The notes beneath the pieces are model-generated. The model had not been told where the DNA came from, did no database searches, and saw nothing but the letters and a program-made list of their open reading frames with translations. DNA of 64,000 nucleotides, taken from assembly GCA_963841705.1 (NCBI GenBank), contig CAWJDY010000045.1:62001-126000 (forward strand). Direction: 5' to 3'. Positions 1 through 8,297 of the stretch are shown in pieces (within the stretch, counting starts at the first letter, position 1; each line of letters begins with the position of its first letter). The stretch comes from VAZQ01 sp963841705. Its GTDB lineage: Bacteria > Pseudomonadota > Alphaproteobacteria > Rhizobiales > Xanthobacteraceae. A program made the translations under genes and the position numbers.

Positions 1-62
1 GTGAAAGTCTTGCGGCCGGTTCCGCGGACCTGGACGCCGAAACCGATCACCTCGTCGTCCAT
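1..62 (-). CDS. Integrase arm-binding fragment, runs off left edge
   Basis: The minus strand from an ATG at 60-62 reads MDDEVIGFGVQVRGTGRKTF and continues out of the window. This resembles the 'DDE-xGFGVRV-xSGRK-F' signature in the N-terminal arm-DNA-binding region (DUF4102 type) of phage and island tyrosine recombinases. The frame is closed by TGA about 24 bases upstream of the ATG, so this is either a 5'-truncated remnant or an unusual start. It lies 13 bp beyond the stop of the efflux gene. Only about 20 residues are visible, so the family call rests on one motif. Confidence 0.4.
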   Translation of the reverse strand, partial: MDDEVIGFGVQVRGTGRKTF

Positions 63-75
63 GAAGATCGGAGCG

Positions 76-1614
76 TTATTCCAAGATCACTCTGTGATCT
101 GCACTATTACCGCCGAGCGGCTTCTTGAAGACAATGATCAACGGGATCGCGGCAAGCGTTACGATCATCAACAGCTTGAAATCATCGATGAAGGCGATGA
201 TCTGCGCCTGCTGCGTGATCAAGGCGTCGAGCGCGGCCCGGCCGGCATCCGTCAGCGGATTCCAGAATTGTCCGATGGTCGGGTTCTCGAACACCCGATT
301 CACGGCCGTGACGTGCGCAACGATGGCGGCGTGATTGGCCTGCGTGTTCTGCGTGAGCAAGCTGGTGACCACCGAAATGCCGACGCTGGAGCCGATGTTG
401 CGGGAGAGGTTGTAGAGACCGGCGCCTTCGGTCCGCTGTTCCGGCGCCAGCGTCGATAACGTCACCGTGCTGAGCGGCACGAACAGAAAGCCCAGACCGG
501 CGCCCTGGATCAGGCCATTGATGATGATCGTCGTTTGGGACACGTCCGGCGTCCAGCCGGTCATCGCGTACATCGGCCAGGCCGTGAGCCCCAGACCAAG
601 GGCGACAAGGAGGCGCGTATCGACCCGGCCTACCAATTGTCCAACGATCATCATGGCCGCCATCGTGCCTATGCCCCGGGGCCCCATTACGAGCCCGGCA
701 GTGACGATCGGGTAGTTCATCAGTCTCTGGAGATACGGCGTCAGCAGCGCCAGCGAGGCGAGGTAGCTGATGCCGACAATGGCGATGAAAAGCGTTCCGG
801 CCACAAAATTGCGGTCGCGGAAAAGCACCGTCCTCACAAAGGACTCGTCCGCGGTGAAGGTGTGGACGAGAAACAAATAGAGAGCTGAGGCGGCGACGAT
901 AGCCTCGATCCAAATCTCGCCGGAACCGAACCAGTCGAGCTGCTCGCCGCGGTCGAGCAGGACCTGGAGCGCGCCGATGGCGAGGCTCAAGGTACCGAAG
1001 CCGAACCAGTCCAGCTTCGCGCCAGCGTTCCGCTCGGTCTCCGGCAGGAAGGTGGTGATCCCGAGGAAGGCCAGGACGCCGATCGGCAGGTTGATGTAGA
1101 AAACCCATCGCCAGGTGTAGTTCTCGGTCAGCCAGCCGCCAAGCACCGGGCCGAGGATGGGGCCGACCATGACCGCGACGCCAAATAACGCCATCGCAAA
1201 ACCCTGGCGCTCCTTCGGATAGACGTCGATCAGCACGGATTGCGAGAGCGGGACGAGCGCCGCGCCGAACATGCCCTGCAGGATGCGGAACAGCACGATC
1301 TGCACTAGCGACTGGGCCATGCCGCACAGCATGGAGGCGACGGTGAAGCCCGCCACCGACACGAGGAACAGACGCTTGCGCCCGAACCGGCCCGCCAGGA
1401 AGCCGGTCGGCGGCGTCATGATCGCGGCGGCGACGATATAGGAGGTCAGCACCCAGTTGATCTGATCCTGACTTGCCGAGACGCTGCCTTGGATGTACGG
1501 CAGCGCGATGTTGGCGATCGTGGTGTCGAGCGCCTGCATGACGGTGGCGAGGATCACGCAGACGGTGATCGCCCCGCGATGGGCGCCCTCGGCCGCGCGG
1601 TCGGCCGCTTTCAT
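76..1614 (-). CDS. emrB: MFS drug efflux permease, DHA2/EmrB type
   Basis: A 512-residue inner-membrane proton/drug antiporter of the 14-helix DHA2 family, predicted to export hydrophobic toxicants. Visible family motifs are LDTTIANIALP at about 29-39, the loop 2-3 motif GRFGRKR at 75-81, the antiporter motif C GPILGPVLGG at 151-160, and WRWVFYINLPIG at 168-179, which is typical of EmrB/QacA. Length matches EmrB. The start overlaps the stop of the upstream adaptor gene by 4 bp (ATGA), so the two are translationally coupled as an emrAB operon. The substrate cannot be read from sequence. An outer-membrane channel gene is not present nearby. Confidence 0.9.
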   Translation of the reverse strand: MKAADRAAEGAHRGAITVCVILATVMQALDTTIANIALPYIQGSVSASQDQINWVLTSYIVAAAIMTPPTGFLAGRFGRKRLFLVSVAGFTVASMLCGMAQSLVQIVLFRILQGMFGAALVPLSQSVLIDVYPKERQGFAMALFGVAVMVGPILGPVLGGWLTENYTWRWVFYINLPIGVLAFLGITTFLPETERNAGAKLDWFGFGTLSLAIGALQVLLDRGEQLDWFGSGEIWIEAIVAASALYLFLVHTFTADESFVRTVLFRDRNFVAGTLFIAIVGISYLASLALLTPYLQRLMNYPIVTAGLVMGPRGIGTMAAMMIVGQLVGRVDTRLLVALGLGLTAWPMYAMTGWTPDVSQTTIIINGLIQGAGLGFLFVPLSTVTLSTLAPEQRTEGAGLYNLSRNIGSSVGISVVTSLLTQNTQANHAAIVAHVTAVNRVFENPTIGQFWNPLTDAGRAALDALITQQAQIIAFIDDFKLLMIVTLAAIPLIIVFKKPLGGNSADHRVILE

Positions 1615-2855
1615 GACTTCCTCGAGGTGTGACCGAACAGTGCGGTCAGAAAATGGGGCAAGCCGCGCTCATGCCCGGTATCGACATCGACCTCGACGCT
1701 CATTCCGGCGCGCAAAGGCGGCAGGTTCTTGTTGCTCGTGTCGAGGCGAACGCGCATCGGGATGCGTTGCACGACCTTCACCCAGTTGCCGCTGGTGTTC
1801 TGCGCCGGCAGCAGCGAGAACTCCTGCGCTGCAGCCGGGCTGATGCTGTCAACGGCGCCATGCCACTCCGCGTCCGGATACGTGTCCACCGTGACAGTGA
1901 CCGGCTGCCCGGGACGTACGTTCGTCAACTCCGTCTCTTTCGGGTTCGAGTTGACCCAGACGTAATCCGTCGCGACGAGATAGAAGGCGGTCATCGAGGC
2001 CTGGAGGTACTTGCCGGGTGCGAGCGAGGGTACGTTTGTCACAATGCCGGCGAACGGCGCCTTCACGACGGTGTGATCGAGCTGGCGCGCGGCTTCGTTA
2101 CGCTGGGCCACGGCATCGCGATAGCGCGGGTGCTGCTCGATCGGGATATTGGGGTCGCCGCTGAGGTTGGCGGCGATCGCGGCTAGTTGTTGATTCAGAG
2201 AGGCCAGCTTGTGCTGTGCGTTCTGCAGATTCCGGTGCGCCGCGTCGAAAGTCTGCTGCGACGCGATGTTCTTGGCAGCGAGGTCCTGCTGGCGGCGGAA
2301 TTCGCGATCATAATAATCTATGTCGTCCTGGGCCTGTTTGATCTGTGCCTGCATGTCCCGGTAGTTCGCCTTGAGCGCGTTGAGATCGTTGCGGACGACC
2401 CCGACCTGCGCGTCGGCGCGCTCTAGCGCGAGCCGGAACGGCAGATCGTCCAAGCGGAACAGAACTTGGCTATCTTCGACGTGTTGGTTGTTCTTGACGT
2501 CGATCTCTTTGACGATGCCTGAGACGTCGGTCGAGATGCCGACCTTGTCGGCTTCAACATACGCGTTATCGGTCGACATCACGCTCCCGCCGGTGACATA
2601 CCAGTAGCCGCCAGCGGTCAGCGCGAGCGGCAGCAGCGCAAATAACGCCCAGCGCAGCCAGCGCCGGCGCGCAGCCTTGGGCACCTTTTTGCGCCCAGAA
2701 GACCTCTCGATCGGCCGCTCCGGCCGCGGTCGCGGAGGCTGCGCCGGCTGGTCTCGGCGAGGCCGGTGCGGTTGCTCCCTTGGCGCATCGCGCCTCCCAG
2801 CTGGCGCCTCGGCCGCTTCGGAGCGCAGCGAAACAATGCTGGAGTCGGTGGACAT
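1611..2855 (-). CDS. emrA: HlyD/EmrA-type efflux membrane-fusion protein
   Basis: A 414-residue periplasmic adaptor that would link the EmrB-like permease to an outer-membrane channel. The N-terminal 60 residues are Arg/Pro-rich and cytoplasmic. A single membrane anchor lies at about 67-87, followed by the STDNAYVEAD barrel/lipoyl entry typical of EmrA, an alpha-helical hairpin rich in Gln/Ala, and the VKAPFAGIVTNV second lipoyl half. The long basic N-terminal tail is longer than in E. coli EmrA. It is first in the emrAB operon and divergent from a LysR gene, which is the likely regulator. A decayed copy of its first codons is found at 11018-11066. Confidence 0.88.
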   Translation of the reverse strand: MSTDSSIVSLRSEAAEAPAGRRDAPREQPHRPRRDQPAQPPRPRPERPIERSSGRKKVPKAARRRWLRWALFALLPLALTAGGYWYVTGGSVMSTDNAYVEADKVGISTDVSGIVKEIDVKNNQHVEDSQVLFRLDDLPFRLALERADAQVGVVRNDLNALKANYRDMQAQIKQAQDDIDYYDREFRRQQDLAAKNIASQQTFDAAHRNLQNAQHKLASLNQQLAAIAANLSGDPNIPIEQHPRYRDAVAQRNEAARQLDHTVVKAPFAGIVTNVPSLAPGKYLQASMTAFYLVATDYVWVNSNPKETELTNVRPGQPVTVTVDTYPDAEWHGAVDSISPAAAQEFSLLPAQNTSGNWVKVVQRIPMRVRLDTSNKNLPPLRAGMSVEVDVDTGHERGLPHFLTALFGHTSRKS

Positions 2856-2964
2856 GCAGCTCCCCCCCTTGATTCTGGACTACCCCTGGACCCCTAAGGT
2901 ATGGACAAGCGGCGTAATTGAAAATCCTCGATCCATTGCATTCAGTGTTGAGAGAGATTCAGTA
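2856..2964. promoter_or_regulatory. Divergent emrA/lysR control region
   Basis: A 109-bp gap separates the two divergent starts. It is AT-richer than its surroundings near 2913-2964 (GTAATTGAAAATC, then ATCCATTGCATT), as expected for LysR operator and promoter sequence. The same layout, including the ATTGCATT core at nearly the same distance from the emrA start, recurs as a relic at 11018-11205. Exact promoter elements and the LysR box were not assigned. Confidence 0.5.
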
Positions 2965-3906
2965 ATGAATCGTGGCGATCTGGCCGATCTGACCGCCTTC
3001 GTCGCTGTTGCCGATCACTTGAGCTTTCGGGCCGCGGCGTCGCAGCTCGGTGTCACGCCGTCCGCGCTCAGCCATTCGATGCGGCAGCTGGAGGAGCGTC
3101 TCGGGGTGCGGTTATTGAATCGCACGACGCGCAGCGTGTCGGTGACCGACGCCGGCTTGCGCTTGCTCGAGCGGCTGCGGCCGGCGGTCGGCCAGATCGC
3201 CGGCGCGCTCGAAGACTTGAACCAAGAGCGCCAGCGCCCCTTGGGACGGCTGCGGATCTACGCGATCCATCTGGCGGCGGCAGCAGTCATCGCGCCGATC
3301 TGGGGACGCTTCTTGTCGACGTACCCAGAAGTCCACCTTGAGCTCGCGTTGGGCGAGGCGCCGATCGACATCGTAGCGAAGGGATTCGACGCAGGGATCG
3401 GACCGCGCGACCGGGTGCCGGCCGACATGATTGCCGTTCGCGTGATGGGGTTGATGAAAATCGCCGTAGTTGGTGCGCCGACTTATTTTGCTCGGAAGCG
3501 TCCGCCGCGAACGCCCGATGACCTCGCACGTCACAGTTGCGTTCAATACCGGCGGGAGGCCGACGGCGACGTACTGATGTGGCTGTTCGAGCGCAACCGC
3601 AAATCGCGGCGGATTTCCGTGGATGGCCGGGTGATGGTCAACGATACCGATTTGGCAGTTCGCGCGGCAATTGACGGACTTGGGATCGCGTACACTCTCG
3701 AATCTCTGGCCCAGCCGTTTTTGCGCTCGGGCCAGTTAGTCCGCGTACTGGAAGACTGGTCGCCATCGTTCGAAGGATTGTTCCTCTATTATCCCGGGCA
3801 CCGGCAGGTCCCGGCCGCGCTGCGCGTCCTCATCGACATGATGCGCACGGCCCGCGGCTCGGCCCGAGCCGCGCGTTCACTCAAGAACCCCTTCGCGGAG
3901 GAATGA
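2965..3906 (+). CDS. LysR-family transcriptional regulator
   Basis: A 313-residue LysR regulator. The winged helix-turn-helix is at about 18-57 (LSFRAAASQLGVTPSALSHS, then RQLEERLGVRLLNRTTRSV). The C-terminal PBP-fold effector domain contains the APIWGRFLSTYPEV and VQYR/ISVDGRVMVND segments seen in regulators beside drug-efflux and oxidoreductase genes. The open frame extends upstream to 2677, but that part is antisense to emrA. ATG 2965 gives the normal LysR N-terminus and is chosen. Divergence from emrAB suggests it controls the efflux operon and itself. Fragments of a close paralogue occur at 7240-7282, 8706-8741 and 11018-11205. Confidence 0.9.
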   Translation: MNRGDLADLTAFVAVADHLSFRAAASQLGVTPSALSHSMRQLEERLGVRLLNRTTRSVSVTDAGLRLLERLRPAVGQIAGALEDLNQERQRPLGRLRIYAIHLAAAAVIAPIWGRFLSTYPEVHLELALGEAPIDIVAKGFDAGIGPRDRVPADMIAVRVMGLMKIAVVGAPTYFARKRPPRTPDDLARHSCVQYRREADGDVLMWLFERNRKSRRISVDGRVMVNDTDLAVRAAIDGLGIAYTLESLAQPFLRSGQLVRVLEDWSPSFEGLFLYYPGHRQVPAALRVLIDMMRTARGSARAARSLKNPFAEE

Positions 3907-4422
3907 GGGCAATGTTAAGTCGTCGGTGCGGCAGGCAAACTACATACACGGGTGCTTGCGCGAACGTGTAAACTCATAATCGCTGCGATGATAATAAGTC
4001 TGGTTGTCGGGGCGGCGACTGCTCGGGCGGGAATGAAAACCTATTTCCCCAGGGCTGCCCCCTACATGCTAATCCAGAGCTTGCAGCTGGTCTGGTGACG
4101 AGCGCAGAGACTCTCCCACCTGCGGCGCGAAAGCTGCCTGCGGTTAGTGTGCCGCCTCGCCGTCAACTTTATCTTGCCCTGACACGCCGGTCGCGGTAGG
4201 GACGCGAGTTTTCGACGCCACGGTTCATTCCTGAATTCCTCTCAGTAGGGAATGCGATAGATTAGGATTTTCATTTAGCCGTTCATCCACACGTTAGCGC
4301 CATGCGGAGTTATTGATCGGGTTCGCCCAATCCGAGCCAACCGTAGTCCGCAATCCAAGCCGACCGTCGTGACTATGTTTTTCAGTCGAATGGACGCGGT
4401 CGCGTCAGAAGGAGTGTGTCCA
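3907..4422. other. Intergenic, no gene recognised
   Basis: About 515 bp between the LysR stop and the Gly-rich protein. I find no conserved coding frame or strong hairpin. The last 150 bp probably hold the promoter of the downstream gene. Confidence 0.4.
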
Positions 4423-4833
4423 ATGTTACGTAAGACCATGATCGTTTTGGCTACGGCTGCCACTCTCACCGGGGGGCTGACCGCTAACGCGTTTGCTGCG
4501 CACGGTGGGGGAGGTGGGGGTGGACACGGTGGCGGGGGGTTCGGGGGTGGCGCTCATATGGGCGGCGGGTTCGGTGGCGGACACATGGGTGGCGCTCACA
4601 TGGGCGGGTTCGGCGGCGCTCGCATGGGCGGCGGGTTCGGCGGAGGCCATTTCACCGGTCGTGGCCGGGCTCTCGGTCGCGGCCTTGTGGGTCAGCATGC
4701 CGAGGTGCGCGGCCACTTCGGCCGCGATCACTTTCATCGCGGCCGACGCTCCGGGTTCTTCGGTGGCGGCTATGACGACTGGTGCTACGAGTACCCCTAT
4801 TACACACCGAACTGCTATCTGTATGGGTACTGA
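4423..4833 (+). CDS. Secreted glycine-rich protein
   Basis: A 136-residue protein with a Sec signal peptide (MLRKTMIVLATAATLTGG to ANAFA, about 1-25). It is followed by a Gly/His/Met-rich stretch built from GGGF, GGGHMGGAHMGG and related repeats up to about residue 90, then a basic and aromatic tail (YDDWCYEYPYYTPNCYLYGY). ATG 4423 is preceded by GGAG and gives the clean signal sequence, so the upstream in-frame ATG at 4369 is rejected. Function is unknown. The composition suggests an envelope-associated or metal-binding structural protein. A smaller relative is at 8037-8297. Confidence 0.7.
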   Translation: MLRKTMIVLATAATLTGGLTANAFAAHGGGGGGGHGGGGFGGGAHMGGGFGGGHMGGAHMGGFGGARMGGGFGGGHFTGRGRALGRGLVGQHAEVRGHFGRDHFHRGRRSGFFGGGYDDWCYEYPYYTPNCYLYGY

Positions 4834-4877
4834 TGTCCCTCGGCATCCCGCTTCACGATGCGCTGCATGAGAAACAA

Positions 4878-4900
4878 GCCCCGCATAGTCTTTGCGGGGC
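4878..4900 (+). terminator. Stem-loop after Gly-rich gene
   Basis: GCCCCGCA, a 7-base loop, then TGCGGGGC form an 8-bp GC stem 45 bp after the stop. It lacks a strong T tract, so it may be a weak terminator or an RNA 3' protector. Confidence 0.5.
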
Positions 4901-5033
4901 GTGTTCACTAGAAGTGTGGTTAGCCCACCACGCTGATCGAGCCCGGATGTGAGATCGACCGCTTTCTATTGCGGATTAGTGGGCAATCCGCGCCTAATCA
5001 AGAAGCCCCATAGGCAGAGCCTGGTTGGGTGCA

Positions 5034-5217
5034 TTACGGTCGCGGGACTTTCATTGCGCTCGCGGCCAGTGCGATGGCAGCCAGCAAATCCATGTAATCT
5101 CGCCAATGCACGATTTTACGATTGCTTATCGTGACGACCGAGATGAACCGGTTATCTGACGGGTCATATGCGCCCGCCATGTACTCCTCGAAGCTATGCA
5201 AGAATTTATTGAGTATC
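5034..5217 (-). pseudogene. SnoaL-like (NTF2 fold) 3' fragment cut by IS630
   Basis: Immediately left of the insertion sequence, the minus strand reads an open C-terminal segment of about 60 residues ending at TAA 5034-5036. It contains FEEYMAGAYDPSDNRFISVV and KIVHWRDYMDLLAA. The 'G-KI-HWRDYMD' pattern is typical of SnoaL-like/limonene-epoxide-hydrolase-like proteins. The reading frame runs straight into the IS left end, so the insertion interrupted this gene. The 5' part on the other side of the IS (beyond 6401) is not convincingly recognisable. Confidence 0.5.
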
Positions 5218-5242
5218 TAATACCGCTTCCATAGCTGATTGA
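5218..5242 (+). repeat. IS630 left terminal inverted repeat
   Basis: Begins TAATACCGCTTCCATAG. It matches the reverse complement of 6377-6401 with four mismatches. Confidence 0.8.
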
Positions 5243-5338
5243 ATCGAAGATTTCGCGGGTTTTGGTCGTGGACCGAGGGGGGATTCTGCTTGGCCGTGAG
5301 GTGTGATTCGCTAGGGCCATCTGATTCGGAGCGAGCAG

Positions 5339-5830
5339 ATGGTCAAATGCACCAAGAGCCAGGTTCGACGGTTGAAGACGGCGCTGTACTGGAAAGGCGA
5401 CCCGGCACGGCGTCAGCGCATTCAGATGGTGCTGCTGCGTGAAGGCGGAATGACACAGCCCTCCATTGCCGCGGCGATGGGCGTGTCGCTGAGCACGGTA
5501 AACCGTGCCCATATGGCCTACGACGGGGGTGGGCTTGCAGCGCTCAAATCCAAGCCGAGTGGCGGCCGCAAACGCCAGAATATGACCTTGGCGGAGGAGA
5601 AGGCCTTGCTGGCGCGCTTTGCCAAGGCGGCCGGAGCGGGGGAGCTGCTGAACATCCACGACATCAAGGCGGCGTATGAAAAGACCATTGGCCACGAAAC
5701 CAGCAACAGCACAGTCTATAATCTTTTGGTCCGGCACGGCTGGCGCAAACTGATGCCACGCCCGTTCCATCCCAAGCGCAACCTCGCGGCGCAGAACGCT
5801 TTTAAAAAAACGGCTTTTCTGATGCTGTGA
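5339..5830 (+). CDS. IS630 transposase, ORF A (helix-turn-helix)
   Basis: A 163-residue N-terminal transposase half. It contains a Tc1/IS630-type helix-turn-helix (QPSIAAAMGVSLSTVNRAH, about 39-57) and a second DNA-binding segment with the IS630 'NSTVYNLLVRHGWRKLMPRP' signature. Near its end, codons TTT AAA AAA at 5801-5809 contain a slippery A7 run. A -1 shift there joins it to ORF B, giving NGFSDAVRKARRVAAK. Without the shift the frame ends at 5830. The full transposase is therefore probably a fusion of 5339-6384. Confidence 0.88.
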   Translation: MVKCTKSQVRRLKTALYWKGDPARRQRIQMVLLREGGMTQPSIAAAMGVSLSTVNRAHMAYDGGGLAALKSKPSGGRKRQNMTLAEEKALLARFAKAAGAGELLNIHDIKAAYEKTIGHETSNSTVYNLLVRHGWRKLMPRPFHPKRNLAAQNAFKKTAFLML

Positions 5831-6384
5831 GGAAAGCCAGACGGGTGGCGGCCAAGCGCGGCCGTCGTTTGCGCGTGATGTTCGCAGATGAAGCCCGTTT
5901 TGGGCGCATGAACCGCCCGCGGCCATGCTGGGCGCCGACCGGCATCAGACCCGAGGTCGCCGCGCAACTCATTCGCGAATACATCTACCTATATGGCGCG
6001 GTCTGCCCCAAGGATGGAAGATGTGTCTATCTGATCATGCCGGCCTCGGACACCGGGTGCTTTCAGATCTACCTCGACGTTCTGTCCAAGAAATTCCGCA
6101 CCCAGCACATTCTGTTGGTTCTCGACGGCGCCCCCAACCATCAGTGCGGCATTCTCGCGATTCCCGATAATATCTCGCTTCTGTTCCTGCCGCCCTATTC
6201 GCCGGAGTTGAACCCGAAGGAGAACCTGTGGGACGAAATCCGCGAGAAAATCTTCAAGAACTTCGCCCTCAAGTCCATGAACGCAGTGCGCGCGAAGCTC
6301 CAGCAGGCCGTCCTCTACATCGAACGCAACCCAAAAATCGTCAAATCCATCACATCCTTCCCTTACATTGCAAAGTCAATCTGA
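5827..6384 (+). CDS. IS630 transposase, ORF B (DDE domain)
   Basis: The catalytic half of the transposase. The DDE triad is visible: FADEARFGRMNRP (first D), LVLDGAPNH (second D) and PPYSPELNPKENLWDEIREK (E). A GTG at 5827 could start it alone, but the more likely expression is by -1 frameshifting from ORF A at the A7 run 5804-5810. In this frame a TAA at 5803-5805 lies just before the shift site, which fits a controlled fusion. The stop falls inside the right inverted repeat. Confidence 0.88.
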   Translation: MRKARRVAAKRGRRLRVMFADEARFGRMNRPRPCWAPTGIRPEVAAQLIREYIYLYGAVCPKDGRCVYLIMPASDTGCFQIYLDVLSKKFRTQHILLVLDGAPNHQCGILAIPDNISLLFLPPYSPELNPKENLWDEIREKIFKNFALKSMNAVRAKLQQAVLYIERNPKIVKSITSFPYIAKSI

Positions 6385-6401
6385 TATGGAACCGGTATAA
6401 G
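6377..6401 (+). repeat. IS630 right terminal inverted repeat
   Basis: TCAATCTGATATGGAACCGG followed by TATAA. It is the inverted partner of 5218-5242 and overlaps the transposase stop codon. Confidence 0.8.
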
Positions 6402-6562
6402 TCGTGAGGCAGATCGAGCGGCAGACATGGACTGGTGAAATAGGTGCACAAGCTGCTATCGGTAAAGAACCTTGTTGTGACGGACCTATCTGATTGATTT
6501 GCCTGATTGCCTCGCATTTGGTGCTCATCCAGGAACGCCTGTGCGGCATCGCCGGCCCGGCC

Positions 6563-7240
6563 TCAGAAGATCTGCGGCGCCCGTGGGTCCGCACGTACCT
6601 TGCTGCCGTCGGCCAGATCGACCGCCGGATTGAGGATGACCTGGTCGCCCCGCTTGACGCCGCTGTTGACTTCGACCTCCTGTCCGAAGTCACGTATCAC
6701 CGCGACCTTGCGCAGGTGAACAACGCCGTCCTCCACCACGGCGACCTGCAATCCGGCTTCGTTGAAAATGATCGCATCCGCGGACACCTTGTAGCTCGGT
6801 GTCTTGCGTAGAATATGGAGCTCGATCGTGCAGTAGATTCCGGGGGTGAGAGTCCCATCGGGATTCGGGATATCGATTTCAGTCAGCAGCGTGCGGGAGC
6901 CGGGCTGCAAGGCATTGGCGATCCGCGTCACCTTGCCGGGAAAGGTACGGTCCGGAATTTCAGGAACGCGCACCACGGCGTCGATCCCGGGCTGCAGTCC
7001 GAAAGCTGCGTCCTGCGGCACGAATACCTGGGTCCGGATCATGTTGCTCTGCATGATCGTGAACATGAACGTGCCGCTGGTCGCATCGGCCTGCACTAGG
7101 CTGCCGATATCGATATTGCGTTGGGTAATGACACCGTCGAACGGAGCGACGACGCGCTGATAGATCTTCTGCTGATGCAGTACCTGCAGCTGCGCCTCTT
7201 CCGCGACCACATTGGCCTGTGCGACGGCGACCGCTGCTTC
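6563..7240 (-). pseudogene. RND efflux adaptor, 3' fragment
   Basis: About 225 codons of an RND-type periplasmic adaptor (AcrA/MexA class). Visible parts are the end of the coiled-coil hairpin (AQANVVAEEAQLQVLHQQ), the lipoyl half YQRVVAPFDGVITQRNIDIG, the beta-barrel and the C-terminal membrane-proximal domain, ending naturally with a stop at 6563. The signal peptide and first half are missing. Upstream, the frame runs directly into a 43-bp LysR-derived sequence and then into transposase debris, so it cannot encode a working adaptor. No RND pump gene is adjacent. Confidence 0.75.
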
Positions 7241-7282
7241 CTCCGGGTACGTAGACAAGAAGCGTCCCCAGATCGGCGCGAT
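7240..7282 (-). pseudogene. Fossil of a LysR effector-domain segment
   Basis: On the minus strand these 43 bp encode IAPIWGRFLSTYPE, the same peptide as residues encoded at 3288-3330 in the intact LysR gene. The DNA is near-identical over about 40 bp, with only three or so mismatches. It is fused in frame to the RND adaptor remnant, marking an illegitimate recombination junction. Confidence 0.75.
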
Positions 7283-7301
7283 GTCCTGTCGGTTCCGAAA
7301 A

Positions 7302-7680
7302 CTAAATTCGGGGATAGCGATGGTGTAGTCCGCCAAGGACCGGATACGCGACAATGTCGCCGAACCGCTCGACGGGCCGTCTGCAGGGCGCATCCTTCCC
7401 GAGCGAAACTTCGAACCTCATTGTAATAGGTCGCGTATTTCGCAAGTATTCGCCGAAGGTGCTCGGCGTCGAACACCAGCAAATGGTCCGTGCACTCGCG
7501 CCGGATCGAGCCGATCAAGCGTTCAACATATCCGTTTTGCCAAGGGAAACGGAATGACGTGGGTCTATCCCGGATCCCCATCGCTCGTACGTGAGCCTTG
7601 AACACGGCGCCGAACACTCTGTGGTTGTCGCGAATGAGATATTTTGGGGCGCCGTCCCATGGAAACGAGGAGCTGCAACT
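7302..7680 (-). pseudogene. Integrase-core transposase remnant
   Basis: The minus strand encodes FPWDGAPKYLIRDNHRVFGA and RFPWQNGYVERLIGSIRREC, hallmarks of rve-type integrase/transposase catalytic cores, followed by HLLVFDAEHLRRILAKYATY and YNEVRSF. A frameshift then occurs and the normal C-terminal ending (YPVLGGLHHRYPRI, stop at 7302) continues in another frame. The N-terminal half including the first catalytic Asp is absent. It is a dead fragment. Confidence 0.75.
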
Positions 7681-8036
7681 CCCGATGTGGCAAGGACGCT
7701 GCGTGCCGGGCAATGATCGGTATGCGAACCGATGTAACCGAAAAACTAACATTACGGCGACGGCGTCAGAAAACGGCCTTAGTCGTGAAAGCCGCTGGTA
7801 TAGGCAATCTCGCTGCGACACGAACGCCTTTGCCCAAGAAATTGCAGATCGCCGCAATCAGCAACAAGCAAGAGCAAGACCGGACAAACGACAGCACGGC
7901 ATCGTGCTCACATAGTCGCGGGCGGCGCGGGGTCTCAGTAATCGACGGTCTCATGTCAAGTCGAGCTCGAGTCTCTGACATCGGACCACGCGACAAGTCC
8001 CCGGATCGGCAACGTGTATCTGCGATGGAGGTTATT

Positions 8037-8297
8037 ATGTTGCACAAGACGATGACCATGTTTGTTCTTGCAACCGCGGTCGCGGTCGGCGGTAGCGTGC
8101 TCTCAACTGCCGCACTCGCTCGTGGTTTCGGCGGCGGTCATTTTGGTGGCGGCTACGGTGGCGGCCATTTCGGTGGTTTCCATGGCGGCCACTTCGGTGG
8201 TTTCCATGGCGGCCACGAGCATGGCGAATTTCGCCATAGTTTCGGCGGTTACGGCTATTCGCCCTACTATCGTAACTATCCCTACCGCTCTTATTGA
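8037..8297 (+). CDS. Small secreted Gly/His-rich protein
   Basis: An 86-residue protein with a signal peptide (MLHKTMTMFVLATAVAVGG to AALA, about 1-28) and a repeat region of GGHFGG and GGFHGGHFGGFHGGH units, ending in a Tyr-rich tail (YGYSPYYRNYPYRSY). GGAGG at 8028-8032 places the start at ATG 8037, although an in-frame ATG overlaps that ribosome site. It resembles the larger protein at 4423-4833 in plan and leader. The histidine-rich repeats could bind metal, but this is inference. Confidence 0.7.
   Translation: MLHKTMTMFVLATAVAVGGSVLSTAALARGFGGGHFGGGYGGGHFGGFHGGHFGGFHGGHEHGEFRHSFGGYGYSPYYRNYPYRSY

Larger units (their letters stand above)
5218..6401 (+). mobile_element. IS630-family insertion sequence
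   Basis: An element of about 1.18 kb bounded by 25-bp imperfect inverted repeats (21 of 25 matching) at 5218-5242 and 6377-6401. TA dinucleotides lie at both ends, as expected for IS630 target duplication, but the exact boundary base was not fixed. It carries a two-frame transposase with a slippery A7 run. All parts appear intact, so it may still be active. It sits in a SnoaL-like gene. Confidence 0.85.

Noticed and set aside
182..1327. 381-codon minus-strand frame overlapping emrB
   Set aside because: It is an alternate frame of the efflux gene with low-complexity Arg/Pro content and no family motif.
4426..4908. 160-codon frame antisense to the Gly-rich protein
   Set aside because: Produced by the repeat structure of the sense gene. 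The Ala/Thr/Ser pattern mirrors the Gly codons.
5126..5926. 266-codon minus-strand frame across the IS630 left half
   Set aside because: Antisense to the transposase. The true minus-strand signal here is only the SnoaL-like fragment at 5034-5217, in another frame.
6376..6693. Possible 5' half of the SnoaL-like gene on the right of the IS
   Set aside because: The minus-strand frames next to the IS right end give no recognisable SnoaL N-terminus, so I could not join them to the left fragment.
8130..8230. Regular short repeats that could suggest a CRISPR or satellite
   Set aside because: The repeats are codon-based (GGHFGG/GGFHGGH) inside a signal-peptide-bearing gene and have no spacers.
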